From an uncultured Prevotella sp. (lineage in GTDB: Bacteria > Bacteroidota > Bacteroidia > Bacteroidales > Bacteroidaceae): a stretch of DNA of 45,306 bases. The position numbers and the translations under genes were made by a program. The stretch spans positions 1 through 45,306 of the forward strand of contig CAKQPF010000027.1 in assembly GCA_934256705.1 (NCBI GenBank), written 5' to 3'. Positions 8,107 to 15,646 of the stretch are shown one piece after another; position 1 is the stretch's first letter, and every line of letters begins with the position of its first letter. The notes beneath the pieces are model-generated. The model was given only the letters and a program-made list of their open reading frames with translations. It was not told where the DNA came from and searched no databases.

Positions 8107-8238
8107 TAATCTGATTCGTTAAACCAAATAATCTGATTAGTTAAATCAAATAATCTGATTCTTTAAATCAATTAGACTGATTCGTTAAATCAAATAATCT
8201 GATTCGTTAAATCAAGAGATTTGATTCTTTAGAAGAAG
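8107..8238. repeat. 22-bp tandem array A (six units)
   Basis: Six head-to-tail 22-bp units start at 8107, 8129, 8151, 8173, 8195 and 8217, the last one degenerate. The core of each is TAATCTGATTCGTTAAATCA followed by AA. Each core contains a short inverted repeat (TGATT, 5 nt, AATCA). The array runs across the ppiD stop codon (8229-8231), so the final unit is part of the coding sequence. There is no spacer between units, so this is not a CRISPR array. Confidence 0.92.
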
Positions 8239-10370
8239 AGGTAACGGTTGTCAACGATGTCAGCCTTGATGAAAAGTTCACCCATGAAGCCTGAAGCCAT
8301 CTGGAGATTGCGCTGTGCAATCTTGGATTCCTCCTGCTTGTCATTGAACTTAACGTCAGCACGCTTGTTGATATTCTTCTTGGCGAAGAGATATACACCA
8401 GCGTTACCCTTTACTGGATGAGCAGAGAACTGACCCTTACCTGTAGCTGCAACAGCACCAGAGAGAGCTGGTTCTGATGCACCTGTCTCTGTAACGAATA
8501 CAGGAGCAGCGAAAGAAACCTGGTTTACTGAAGATACTTTAGCACCCTTTGCCATTGCTTCCTTGGCGTTCTTGATGCCTGAAACCTCAGCCATGAGCTT
8601 CTCAGCCTTCTTGTCCTTAATCACTTCAGCCTTGATTCTTTCCTTTACGATTGGGTCGTCGAGGTCGCGATAGCCCTTCTCGTGAACCTTTGTAAGGCCA
8701 ACTACGAGGAGGTTGTCATTGTCACCACACTCATAAAGCTGAGATACGTCACCTTCCTTAGCCTCGAAAATCCACTTGAGAGCATCGTGAGTAGAGTGGA
8801 TATTAGCCACGTTGTGCTGGGAATTTACCACGTCGTTGATGGCTTCAACTGTGTAACCATACTTCTTTGCGTTCTTTTCGAGTGCCTCGATAGTCTGGTT
8901 TTCACTTACATACTGAGAGAACTTGTTGTATGCCTTAGAGTATGTGTCCTTAGAGAATGCGATGTCTGTCTTGATGACAGCAGCGATATACTTGGTTGTC
9001 ATCGCCTTGCGGTCGCTCACCTTAACGATGATATTGCCTGAAGTAGTAGCGATATTCTTGAGTTCACCCACGCCTGCATTGTTGAGAACATTAAGATAAT
9101 TCTTGGTGTCCTTGTCGAGTGAAGGTGCATACTGATACTGCTGAGTGGTCATCCAAGTCTTTTCTCCAGTCTGACCATACTTCTTTGCGATTGTCTCCCA
9201 CTGGGAAGCATCAGCAGAAAGGGCAGCATAGATAGAGTCTGCACGCTTATGTGCCTCTGCAGGAGTGTTGCCGCCAACCTGTATTGCCTGGAACTGGATA
9301 GAGTCAGGAAGCTGTGCTCTGCTGATAAGACGAAGGACATTGAGAGTGTTGTCCTGTGTATTCTCCTTGACAGCTGTGGTAGAACCTACTGCAATAGAGT
9401 CGAGAAGAGCCTGCACATCTGTAGGGAAAGCGTTCTTGTTTACTGGAACTCCGAGATAAGGAACGAGTGAACCAGACTTGCGAACTGCCTCTGAAGGGTC
9501 CTCAGCAGTAGCGAGAGTCTTGGCATACTCATTGGTCTTCTTCATCAATTCGTTCTTGTCTGCAGCAGAAGCATTGACCTTTACGCTGACAAACTTGACG
9601 TCGCGAGACTCCTCATACTGTGCGAAAGTAGGCTTGAGCTCTTCGTATTTGCTCTTGAGGTCAGCATCAGTAATCTTGATGTCTGCATCCTTTACAGAAG
9701 AGTAAGGGAAAGATATGAGGTCGATATCAGCCTCTTCGTTAGCCTCATTGAATGCCTGCTGAGCCTCGATAGGGTTAGAGAGGAATGTAGAAGCGAGGAG
9801 AGCCTGATACTTCTGCGCAAGAATCTGCTGGCGAAGAGTCTTTTCGATGAAGTTCCAGTAGTTGTAAATCTTCTGATACTGCTCCTGGAGCTGTGGGTTG
9901 GTGTTCTTCTTGTACTCGCTGAGGAACTGCTTGAGCTGGTTAGCATCGAAGCGTCCAGTCTGCTGATTTACGAAAGGAGTCTGAAGAAGCATCTGGTTTG
10001 TGCCCTCATTGAGGATGTTGCGGATCTCATCATCAGTGACACGGAGACCGAGTTTCTCAGCATCTGCCTCGATAAGTTTTGACTGAACGTAAGAGTTCCA
10101 CACCTGATCGCGGAGACTGTTGAGTTCATCTTCGGTGAAGTTTTCCTTACCCTGCATCATCTTGATTACGTCAGAGTACTCATCTACGAGTTTCTGGAAC
10201 TCTTCATAAGTCATTTTTTCGCCAAGAACGACACCGATTTGCTGGCGTTCGTTGTTCTTGGAAGCCTCACAGGAACGGAAAGCTTCCTCGGCAATGAAAG
10301 CGAAAAGGCCAAGACCGATGATGCTCACCAGCAGGATGCCTTTGCTTCTGATTTTTCCTAATACTGCCAT
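8229..10370 (-). CDS. PpiD/SurA-type peptidyl-prolyl isomerase, membrane anchored
   Basis: Periplasmic folding chaperone of 713 residues. A short cytoplasmic start (MAVLGKIRSKG) is followed by one signal-anchor segment, ILLVSIIGLGLFAFIAEEAF. Then comes a SurA_N/SurA_N_3-like chaperone region: GEKMTYEEFQKLVDEY and the inserted helical hairpins at residues about 60-210. A parvulin-like region follows around 340-460 (IQVGGNTPAEAHKRADSIYA, WETIAKKYGQ). PpiD proteins help newly exported outer-membrane proteins leave the Sec translocon. It is the last member of the minus-strand envelope group after LptC and CNNM, but a 523-bp gap and its own -7 box suggest separate transcription. The stop codon lies inside a 22-bp tandem array. 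Confidence 0.92.
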   Translation of the reverse strand: MAVLGKIRSKGILLVSIIGLGLFAFIAEEAFRSCEASKNNERQQIGVVLGEKMTYEEFQKLVDEYSDVIKMMQGKENFTEDELNSLRDQVWNSYVQSKLIEADAEKLGLRVTDDEIRNILNEGTNQMLLQTPFVNQQTGRFDANQLKQFLSEYKKNTNPQLQEQYQKIYNYWNFIEKTLRQQILAQKYQALLASTFLSNPIEAQQAFNEANEEADIDLISFPYSSVKDADIKITDADLKSKYEELKPTFAQYEESRDVKFVSVKVNASAADKNELMKKTNEYAKTLATAEDPSEAVRKSGSLVPYLGVPVNKNAFPTDVQALLDSIAVGSTTAVKENTQDNTLNVLRLISRAQLPDSIQFQAIQVGGNTPAEAHKRADSIYAALSADASQWETIAKKYGQTGEKTWMTTQQYQYAPSLDKDTKNYLNVLNNAGVGELKNIATTSGNIIVKVSDRKAMTTKYIAAVIKTDIAFSKDTYSKAYNKFSQYVSENQTIEALEKNAKKYGYTVEAINDVVNSQHNVANIHSTHDALKWIFEAKEGDVSQLYECGDNDNLLVVGLTKVHEKGYRDLDDPIVKERIKAEVIKDKKAEKLMAEVSGIKNAKEAMAKGAKVSSVNQVSFAAPVFVTETGASEPALSGAVAATGKGQFSAHPVKGNAGVYLFAKKNINKRADVKFNDKQEESKIAQRNLQMASGFMGELFIKADIVDNRYLFF

Positions 10371-10501
10371 TTTGTTTAGTTTTTTTATTATTTAGTTTTT
10401 ATTTATTTTCGTTGTTTTGCTCCGCTTTTATGATATAGTCAGGTCAAGCCGTAAGGCATTGTTGTGAGGTATATAATATATATGCGCGTGCAAATTGCGT
10501 A

Positions 10502-10509
10502 CAAAGTTA
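10502..10509 (-). promoter_or_regulatory. -7 element for ppiD
   Basis: CAAAGTTA on the plus strand reads TAACTTTG on the minus strand and would start transcription about 125 nt before the ppiD ATG. No good -33 box is seen at the expected spacing, so the call is tentative. Confidence 0.45.
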
Positions 10510-10561
10510 ATAAAAAAAATGGAATTAACGTCTATTCTGCCTTGTTTTTTCAACAAACAAT

Positions 10562-10617
10562 AGCACTTTTACCTGAAAATAAAGGAAAAAATCCTTGTAA
10601 GAGCAGGTAAAAGTGCT
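10562..10617 (-). terminator. Long nested hairpin, possible terminator for the LptC-CNNM operon
   Basis: A perfect 14-bp stem, AGCACTTTTACCTG (10562-10575) with CAGGTAAAAGTGCT (10604-10617). The loop itself contains AAGGA/TCCTT. On the minus strand the stem is followed only by a weak T-rich stretch, so it may be an imperfect terminator or another structured element. Confidence 0.55.
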
Positions 10618-10659
10618 TGAAATAGTATTTGAAACAGTCGGAGAAAAGGGCACTGACCT

Positions 10660-10684
10660 CCCCATAGGATTTGTAGGGCGCGCC
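10660..10684. repeat. Dispersed 25-nt repeat, copy 2
   Basis: Matches 49-73 at 21 of 25 bases, with the same CCCCA, TTTGT and GGGnGCGCC blocks. It is intergenic and has no coding context. Confidence 0.4.
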
Positions 10685-10742
10685 GAGAAAAGATGGTTTT
10701 GACTGTGTCAAGTGATGCAAAAAATAATATCTTGATGCGATT

Positions 10743-10860
10743 TAATCGAGCAGAGATTCTTGCTGTAAGGACAAAGTCTCTTGCTATAAAGGACAAAGTC
10801 TCTTGCCATAAAGACAAAGACTATTGTCATAAAGAACAAAGTTTCTTGCCATAAGACGAT
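10743..10860. repeat. 22-bp-period tandem array B (about five units)
   Basis: Units begin near 10743, 10766, 10787, 10809, 10830 and 10852, with lengths of 23, 21, 22, 21 and 22 bp. The best two share AAAGGACAAAGTCTCTTGC. The array ends about 30 bp before the CNNM stop codon, so like array A it lies at the 3' end of a minus-strand gene. Confidence 0.85.
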
Positions 10861-10893
10861 GTCATCTTTATGATTTCACCATCACAAAAGCAT

Positions 10894-12153
10894 TTAGTTT
10901 TCTTCGAGAATGCGTAGTTTTACAAGTTCGATTTTCGTTTTCGTGTTCTTGATGATCTTGAATTCGTATTTTCCATCGACGGTGATTATCTCGTTGAGTT
11001 TAGGGAAACTCTGGAATCTGTCGAGGATAAGACCGCCAACCGTCTTGTAATCATCGCTCTCAGGGAGATCGAGACCGAGAGTCTCATTGACCTTGTCGAT
11101 TTCCAATCGGGCAGAAATGAGGTAATGACCGTCGTCCGTAGCGCAGCAGATATAGTTGGCTTTATCGTGCTCATCCTCGATTTCTCCGAATATTTCTTCC
11201 ACAATATCCTCAAGGGCAACGATGCCGCTGGTGCCTCCAAACTCATCCACCACGACGCCAAGACTCTTCTTCTGCTGCAGGAAAGTGTGCATCAGTTTCT
11301 TTGCAGCCATCGTTTCAGGGACGAAAGGCAGCGACCTGATGTGCTTCTTCCAGTCGTTTGCGTCGTGGAAGAGTTCAGATGAGTGGATGTAACCTATGAT
11401 ATTGTCAATATCTTCCTCATAGACAATGATTTTGGAGTGTCCGCTCTGTATGAACATCTGGCGCAGATCATCGAGCGAGCAGTCGGAAGGCACTGCCTGA
11501 ATTTCCGTGCGTGGAATCATGCAGTCGCGGATTTTAGTGTCGGAAAAGTCCAGAGCGTTCTGGAAAATCTTCACTTCCTCGTCGATGTCCTCGTCATTTT
11601 CCGCCTGGTCAATGCTCTGCTGAACGAGATAATCGAGGTCAACCTTGGAAAATTCCTCATTGTTTTCCTCCTTTTTCAGGTTGACACCGAGGACAAAGAG
11701 CAATGCTCTTGAGAGCAGGGTGCAAAGGCGTGAGATGGGGAAAAGGACGATGTAGCAGATGAAAGCGGGAAAAGCAAAGAGCGTGAGCAGTTTGTTTGCA
11801 CTCGCCTTGAACAGCGTCTTAGGCAGAAATTCTCCGGTAAAGAGCACGATGAGCGTAGAGAGAAGCGTGTCGCACGTTACCTTTGCAGGCTCGGAAAGAC
11901 CGGCAAAGAGCGTCGCATCGAACAGTTTGGCAAAGAGAATACCATAAACTACCAGAGCGATATTGTTGCCCACCAGCATAGTAGAGACAAACATGTTGGG
12001 ATGCTTGTAGAAGATGGAGACGATCTTGTCATTGAAATTACCGTTCTCTTTGTTTACTTCAGCAAGCATTCTGTTGCTCGACACGAATGCAATCTCCATG
12101 CCTGAGAAGAAGGCGGAGAAGAGCATTGTTATTATGATGGAGGTTATTAGCAT
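10894..12153 (-). CDS. CNNM/CBS/CorC-domain transporter-like membrane protein
   Basis: A 419-residue inner-membrane protein. Residues 1-150 form a CNNM (DUF21) region with about four hydrophobic segments and the signature FFSGMEIAFVSSNRMLAEV. A CBS pair spans about 200-320 (SDTKIRDCMIPRTEIQAVP, GGTSGIVALEDIVEEIFGEI). The C-terminus is a CorC_HlyC domain (DDYKTVGGLILDRF). Members of this family are linked to Mg2+ or Co2+ efflux, and older annotations call them hemolysins or, in gliding relatives, GldE. It lies downstream of lptC in the same direction with a 145-bp gap. Ion specificity cannot be read here. Confidence 0.93.
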   Translation of the reverse strand: MLITSIIITMLFSAFFSGMEIAFVSSNRMLAEVNKENGNFNDKIVSIFYKHPNMFVSTMLVGNNIALVVYGILFAKLFDATLFAGLSEPAKVTCDTLLSTLIVLFTGEFLPKTLFKASANKLLTLFAFPAFICYIVLFPISRLCTLLSRALLFVLGVNLKKEENNEEFSKVDLDYLVQQSIDQAENDEDIDEEVKIFQNALDFSDTKIRDCMIPRTEIQAVPSDCSLDDLRQMFIQSGHSKIIVYEEDIDNIIGYIHSSELFHDANDWKKHIRSLPFVPETMAAKKLMHTFLQQKKSLGVVVDEFGGTSGIVALEDIVEEIFGEIEDEHDKANYICCATDDGHYLISARLEIDKVNETLGLDLPESDDYKTVGGLILDRFQSFPKLNEIITVDGKYEFKIIKNTKTKIELVKLRILEEN

Positions 12154-12298
12154 CTATGCTTATCGTTTTTGTTGTTGTGTAGCGCGCTGTATTTCAGCGC
12201 ATTCAGTCTTCGGTGAACCATCTTCAGCGTGTTTGTTGCACAGTGAAAGCGTGCGTATCACATGATGAAGACATGCGTCCGGAAGTTTGGAGGAATGC

Positions 12299-13006
12299 CT
12301 ATTGTCCGCTTCGGTGCGGCATGGTAGGGTCGCGCCTTGGTGTGGCGTTCTCCTCATTAGGTGTGGAAGTGGATGTAGTGTCTTCCTTTATCATATCCGA
12401 TTTCTCGAATGAGCCTTTCGAATTGGAAACGTAATAATGCTGCATGTGCTCATCGCTTCTGAAGTAAGAGCCTTGCATTTCACGCTGTGGAGTGATGAGA
12501 TGAGAGAATTTGTTGGAGTAAAGCTCATGCTTCTGCTGATCCCAGAATAGTTCCTCACTGCTGAATCGTACGCCTTCCACTGTGAGAATGTGCACATTAC
12601 CAATGAGATGCCAGAGTTTATCTACCGTGAAATAGTAGGCAGAATCCGACTGGATGTAAGCTTCTACGTGGAATTTCTCATCGAATTGCTCAAGGAAAAG
12701 TCCGCGGCGGAATATCCATCTGGCAGGATTGAGATTTTCATTGACTTCCCATCTCTCAGCTACGATGCGGTATTTCATCACTCCAGAGTCGCTGATAAGC
12801 GTGTTAATGCCGTAGCTTGTCATCATTGCGACGGAGTCACGGTCATGAATGGCAGGCGCAGTATGTTCCTTCGGGTTGTTGCAGGCGAAGAAAGAGAGCG
12901 CCATCATCATGCAAATGCACCAAAAAGGGAAACCCCCAGAAGTGAAATTCCTGTCACTCCTGGGTGATTCCATAGCTTTATAATCTGAAGAATTGATAGT
13001 CGTCAC
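12299..13006 (-). CDS. lptC: LPS export protein LptC, lipoprotein-like
   Basis: Component of the Lpt bridge that carries lipopolysaccharide from inner to outer membrane. The N-terminus has a hydrophobic FWCICMMMALSFFACNN segment whose A-C junction resembles a lipobox, suggesting a lipid-anchored form rather than the transmembrane anchor of E. coli LptC. The beta-jellyroll core includes VMKYRIVAERWE, GLFLEQFDEKFHVEAYIQSD, LWHLIGNVHILTVEG and ELFWDQQKHELYSNKF, all typical of the LptC/OstA fold. The C-terminal 35 residues are polar and probably disordered. It starts 21 bp after the beta-barrel gene ends, so the two are probably co-transcribed. The start could be the internal Met at 12973 instead. 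Confidence 0.87.
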   Translation of the reverse strand: MTTINSSDYKAMESPRSDRNFTSGGFPFWCICMMMALSFFACNNPKEHTAPAIHDRDSVAMMTSYGINTLISDSGVMKYRIVAERWEVNENLNPARWIFRRGLFLEQFDEKFHVEAYIQSDSAYYFTVDKLWHLIGNVHILTVEGVRFSSEELFWDQQKHELYSNKFSHLITPQREMQGSYFRSDEHMQHYYVSNSKGSFEKSDMIKEDTTSTSTPNEENATPRRDPTMPHRSGQ

Positions 13007-13027
13007 GTTATGATTTTATTAGCATGT

Positions 13028-14332
13028 TTAATCAAACTTCCATTTAGCGAACCAGCGGTCATTGAATGTAAGTCCGATATTGATGCGGAAGGTGTTCTCC
13101 GTAATCATGTTTTTCGCAGAAGAGCGAACCCACTGCGCACTGATATTGAGGATGGAACGTTTGTTCCACTGGTTGAGTATAGGGAGTCCGAAACCACCGC
13201 TTACGGAATATTCCTTAGGACCTTCGAGTCCGTTGATCTTGAGGTAAGGCGTGGTGTAGCTTGCTCCGAGGCGGTAACATACGCGTGAAGCGAAGTTGCT
13301 TCCGGCCTTGTCCTTGCAGAATTCCATACCGAGATTGAACTTCTGGCGGTCAGAGAACATTCCGGAAACAGAGTTGAAGGTAGGCTGTCCGTTGCCTGTG
13401 TCATTATATTTAGGATAATGTACCTTGCTCCACTGTTGCAACTGATAGTCGAAAGCCACGGTAAAGCTGTTGTTGTGGGTGTAAGCCAGTCCGACAGCAA
13501 TCTCGTGTGGCAGTTCGATGCCGTTGTTTGCCACGAACTGAATGGTATCTGTCACGCCGGTCTGTGAGTTTGTGCTGACGATGTCGAGTGTAGGGTCTGC
13601 ATTCAGTTTGTGTCCGATGCTGTAAGTGGCACCGAGGGTGAGCAGGTCTTTAGCCGAGAGATTTCTTGACAGTTGCACGCCGAAATTGGCCTTATAGCTT
13701 GTCACGTCGAACGACAAGGTCTTGGAAAGCGTGTTGACATAGCTGTCAGAGTAGGCATTTGCCACGGTGCGTGTGCAGTTTCCCCAGAGGTAACCGCCGT
13801 TGACACCGAGCGAAACGCCCTTCACAGGCTGCCATCCCAGTCCGATGAATGCCTCATGCAGACCGCCCTCACCGCTGTAAGTGTTGGTGTAAGTGGTAGT
13901 GCCAGAGATGTCATCACGATTTACGGTGCCAGTGGATTGATAGTTATAGCCTATATTAGTAAAAGGTATAATACCGAAAGCGAGTCCTACTTTAGGCATA
14001 AGTCTGAATCCGCCGACAGCATATTCGAAGTCGGCGTTCTTCGCATTCTTCTTGACGTTGCCCTCTTTGAAGTTGGTTATCTGGAGAGACATGCCCACAT
14101 CGAACACGAACGTGAGCGAGTCGATGGAGGAATAGGATGCAGGGTTGATGTAATTGATTTGGTTGCTTTCGCGCAGACCGAGTCCAACGCCGTTCATACC
14201 ACGGTTGTAACTGTTACCCTGATCGGTAAGCACGCCGAGTCCATACTGTGAATATGGTGAGTTGGTGCCGCTCTGTGCGAAGGCTGAAGCGGCGAGGATG
14301 GACAGGCAGAAAGCCAGAATATTTTTCTTCAT
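13028..14332 (-). CDS. Outer-membrane beta-barrel protein, FadL/OMPP1-like
   Basis: A 434-residue exported protein. A clean signal peptide (MKKNILAFCLSILAASAFAQ) is followed by SGTNSPYSQYGLGVL and by many alternating hydrophobic beta-strands ending in FNDRWFAKWKFD, the pattern of an outer-membrane barrel. A similar barrel gene is commonly found beside lptC in Bacteroidales, where its substrate is not established. I cannot assign a transported molecule. It is the first gene of the minus-strand envelope operon with a -7 box at 14370-14377, divergent from the DUF4105 gene. Confidence 0.85.
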   Translation of the reverse strand: MKKNILAFCLSILAASAFAQSGTNSPYSQYGLGVLTDQGNSYNRGMNGVGLGLRESNQINYINPASYSSIDSLTFVFDVGMSLQITNFKEGNVKKNAKNADFEYAVGGFRLMPKVGLAFGIIPFTNIGYNYQSTGTVNRDDISGTTTYTNTYSGEGGLHEAFIGLGWQPVKGVSLGVNGGYLWGNCTRTVANAYSDSYVNTLSKTLSFDVTSYKANFGVQLSRNLSAKDLLTLGATYSIGHKLNADPTLDIVSTNSQTGVTDTIQFVANNGIELPHEIAVGLAYTHNNSFTVAFDYQLQQWSKVHYPKYNDTGNGQPTFNSVSGMFSDRQKFNLGMEFCKDKAGSNFASRVCYRLGASYTTPYLKINGLEGPKEYSVSGGFGLPILNQWNKRSILNISAQWVRSSAKNMITENTFRINIGLTFNDRWFAKWKFD

Positions 14333-14369
14333 TTTATCTTTTTTGTTCTCAAAGAAACTTAATCGCTTG

Positions 14370-14377
14370 CAAAATTA
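14370..14377 (-). promoter_or_regulatory. -7 element for the beta-barrel/lptC operon
   Basis: CAAAATTA on the plus strand is TAATTTTG on the minus strand, 37 bp from the ATG at 14332. No clear -33 box was found at 19 bp. Confidence 0.5.
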
Positions 14378-14422
14378 TTGAAAAAAAATGAAATAAATGC
14401 ATGAAATGTGAGAAATATAAGT

Positions 14423-14430
14423 TATTTTTG
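14423..14430 (+). promoter_or_regulatory. -7 element directly before the DUF4105 gene
   Basis: TATTTTTG ends 4 bp before a GTG at 14435. If used, transcription would begin at or next to that codon, giving a nearly leaderless mRNA and excluding the upstream ATG at 14408. Confidence 0.5.
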
Positions 14431-14434
14431 CATC

Positions 14435-15646
14435 GTGAAACGAATAATAAGGTTTTTTTATACCACTTTTGTTGCGCTTTTGATGCTTTTTAACTCAGAA
14501 GCATCAGCGAGCCCGCTGCCGGACCTATCCCTTTCGGAGATAAGTGATTCCGCTCTCGCAAGCGTGGAAATTAGTCTCCTGACCTGCAAGCCTCACGAAG
14601 AAGTGTATAGTCTTTACGGGCATACAGCCATCCGCATCCTTGATACGGAGGGCAGGAGAGACATGGTCGTAAACTGGGGCGTCTTTGATTCCAGTCAGCC
14701 GAACTTCGTCTATCATTTCGTGCTGGGCGAGACTGACTACATGATGGCGATGGTCTCGACCGAGCGTTTTCTGCGTGAATACTATTATTACGGTTCGGAA
14801 GTAGTCCAGCAAAAGCTCAATATGACTATGCAGGAGAAGAGGAAAATCCTTGCGATACTGGATGAATACAGCAAGCCGGAGAACAGAATTTACCGTTATA
14901 ATTTTTATTATGATAATTGTACCACGCGTGCACGTGACGTAATAGTCAAGGCTATGGAAGGCAAAGTGGAGTATCAGTCATGGAAAAGCAAACCGGAAGA
15001 TGAGACATTCCGCGACTTGATACATTCCAAAAATGCTGACTATCCATGGTGTCAGTGGGGCAATGACTTCCTGCTCGGCATGGGTTCGGATGCCAATATG
15101 ACACCTTCCGAGAGGCAGTTTATTCCGGAAATGCTCGAAAAAGATTTCGACTCTGCCTGTGTAGTGGAGCCTGACGGCACGAGAAAGCCGCTCGTGGAAG
15201 CCACTTCCATCCTCTTTCCGGCAAGGCAGAGCATGGCTGAACCGATGGCTGGATTCCCGCTTTCCCCGATGGCCTGTGCGGTGTTGTTGCTCGTGGTAGT
15301 GATCGCTTTGACCTTATGTGAGAAATATGTTATCCGCAAGGAAATCAAATGGTTGGATTATCTCTTGTTTGATATCCTCGGACTCCTTGGCTTGCTTCTC
15401 GTGGTGATGATGTTCAGCGAGCATCCTACCGTGAGAGTCAATCTCCAGATATTCCTTTTCTGCCCACTGTGGCTTGTCCTTTACTCTCCATTCTTCAGGT
15501 GGAAACATAGGGAAAAGGCGGCTCTCGGCATATTGGCATTGTTTTTCCTTGGCAATATTTTCCAGTGCTACGCATCAGGAATGAATGTTTTGGCACTGAG
15601 TTTGCTGATAAGAATCATGAAGAACCTGAAAAAATCAAATGAGTAA
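14435..15646 (+). CDS. DUF4105 membrane protein, candidate lipoprotein N-acyltransferase (Lnb-like)
   Basis: An exported enzyme-like domain followed by about four C-terminal membrane helices. After a signal peptide (MKRIIRFFYTTFVALLMLFN), residues about 45-250 form the DUF4105 domain. The conserved His (H63 in LYGHTAIRI) precedes the conserved Cys (C162 in YDNCTTRARD), the order seen in permuted papain-like folds. DUF4105 proteins have been linked in recent Bacteroides work to N-acylation of lipoproteins; I rely on memory for that and offer it as a hypothesis. The frame is open to ATG 14408. I prefer GTG 14435 because it gives a normal signal peptide and a -7 box sits just before it. The stop overlaps the next gene by 8 bp, so the two are coupled. 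Confidence 0.8.
   Translation: MKRIIRFFYTTFVALLMLFNSEASASPLPDLSLSEISDSALASVEISLLTCKPHEEVYSLYGHTAIRILDTEGRRDMVVNWGVFDSSQPNFVYHFVLGETDYMMAMVSTERFLREYYYYGSEVVQQKLNMTMQEKRKILAILDEYSKPENRIYRYNFYYDNCTTRARDVIVKAMEGKVEYQSWKSKPEDETFRDLIHSKNADYPWCQWGNDFLLGMGSDANMTPSERQFIPEMLEKDFDSACVVEPDGTRKPLVEATSILFPARQSMAEPMAGFPLSPMACAVLLLVVVIALTLCEKYVIRKEIKWLDYLLFDILGLLGLLLVVMMFSEHPTVRVNLQIFLFCPLWLVLYSPFFRWKHREKAALGILALFFLGNIFQCYASGMNVLALSLLIRIMKNLKKSNE

Larger units (their letters stand above)
10371..10893. other. 523-bp intergenic region between ppiD and the CNNM gene
   Basis: No gene is supported. It holds a -7 box for ppiD (TAACTTTG on the minus strand, 10509-10502), a hairpin with inner hairpin at 10562-10617, the second copy of a 25-nt dispersed repeat at 10660-10684, and a 22-bp-period array at 10743-10860. 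Confidence 0.75.

Noticed and set aside
8107..8238. CRISPR array
   Set aside because: The 22-bp units are directly adjacent with no spacers, and no cas genes are nearby. The same holds for the other three arrays.
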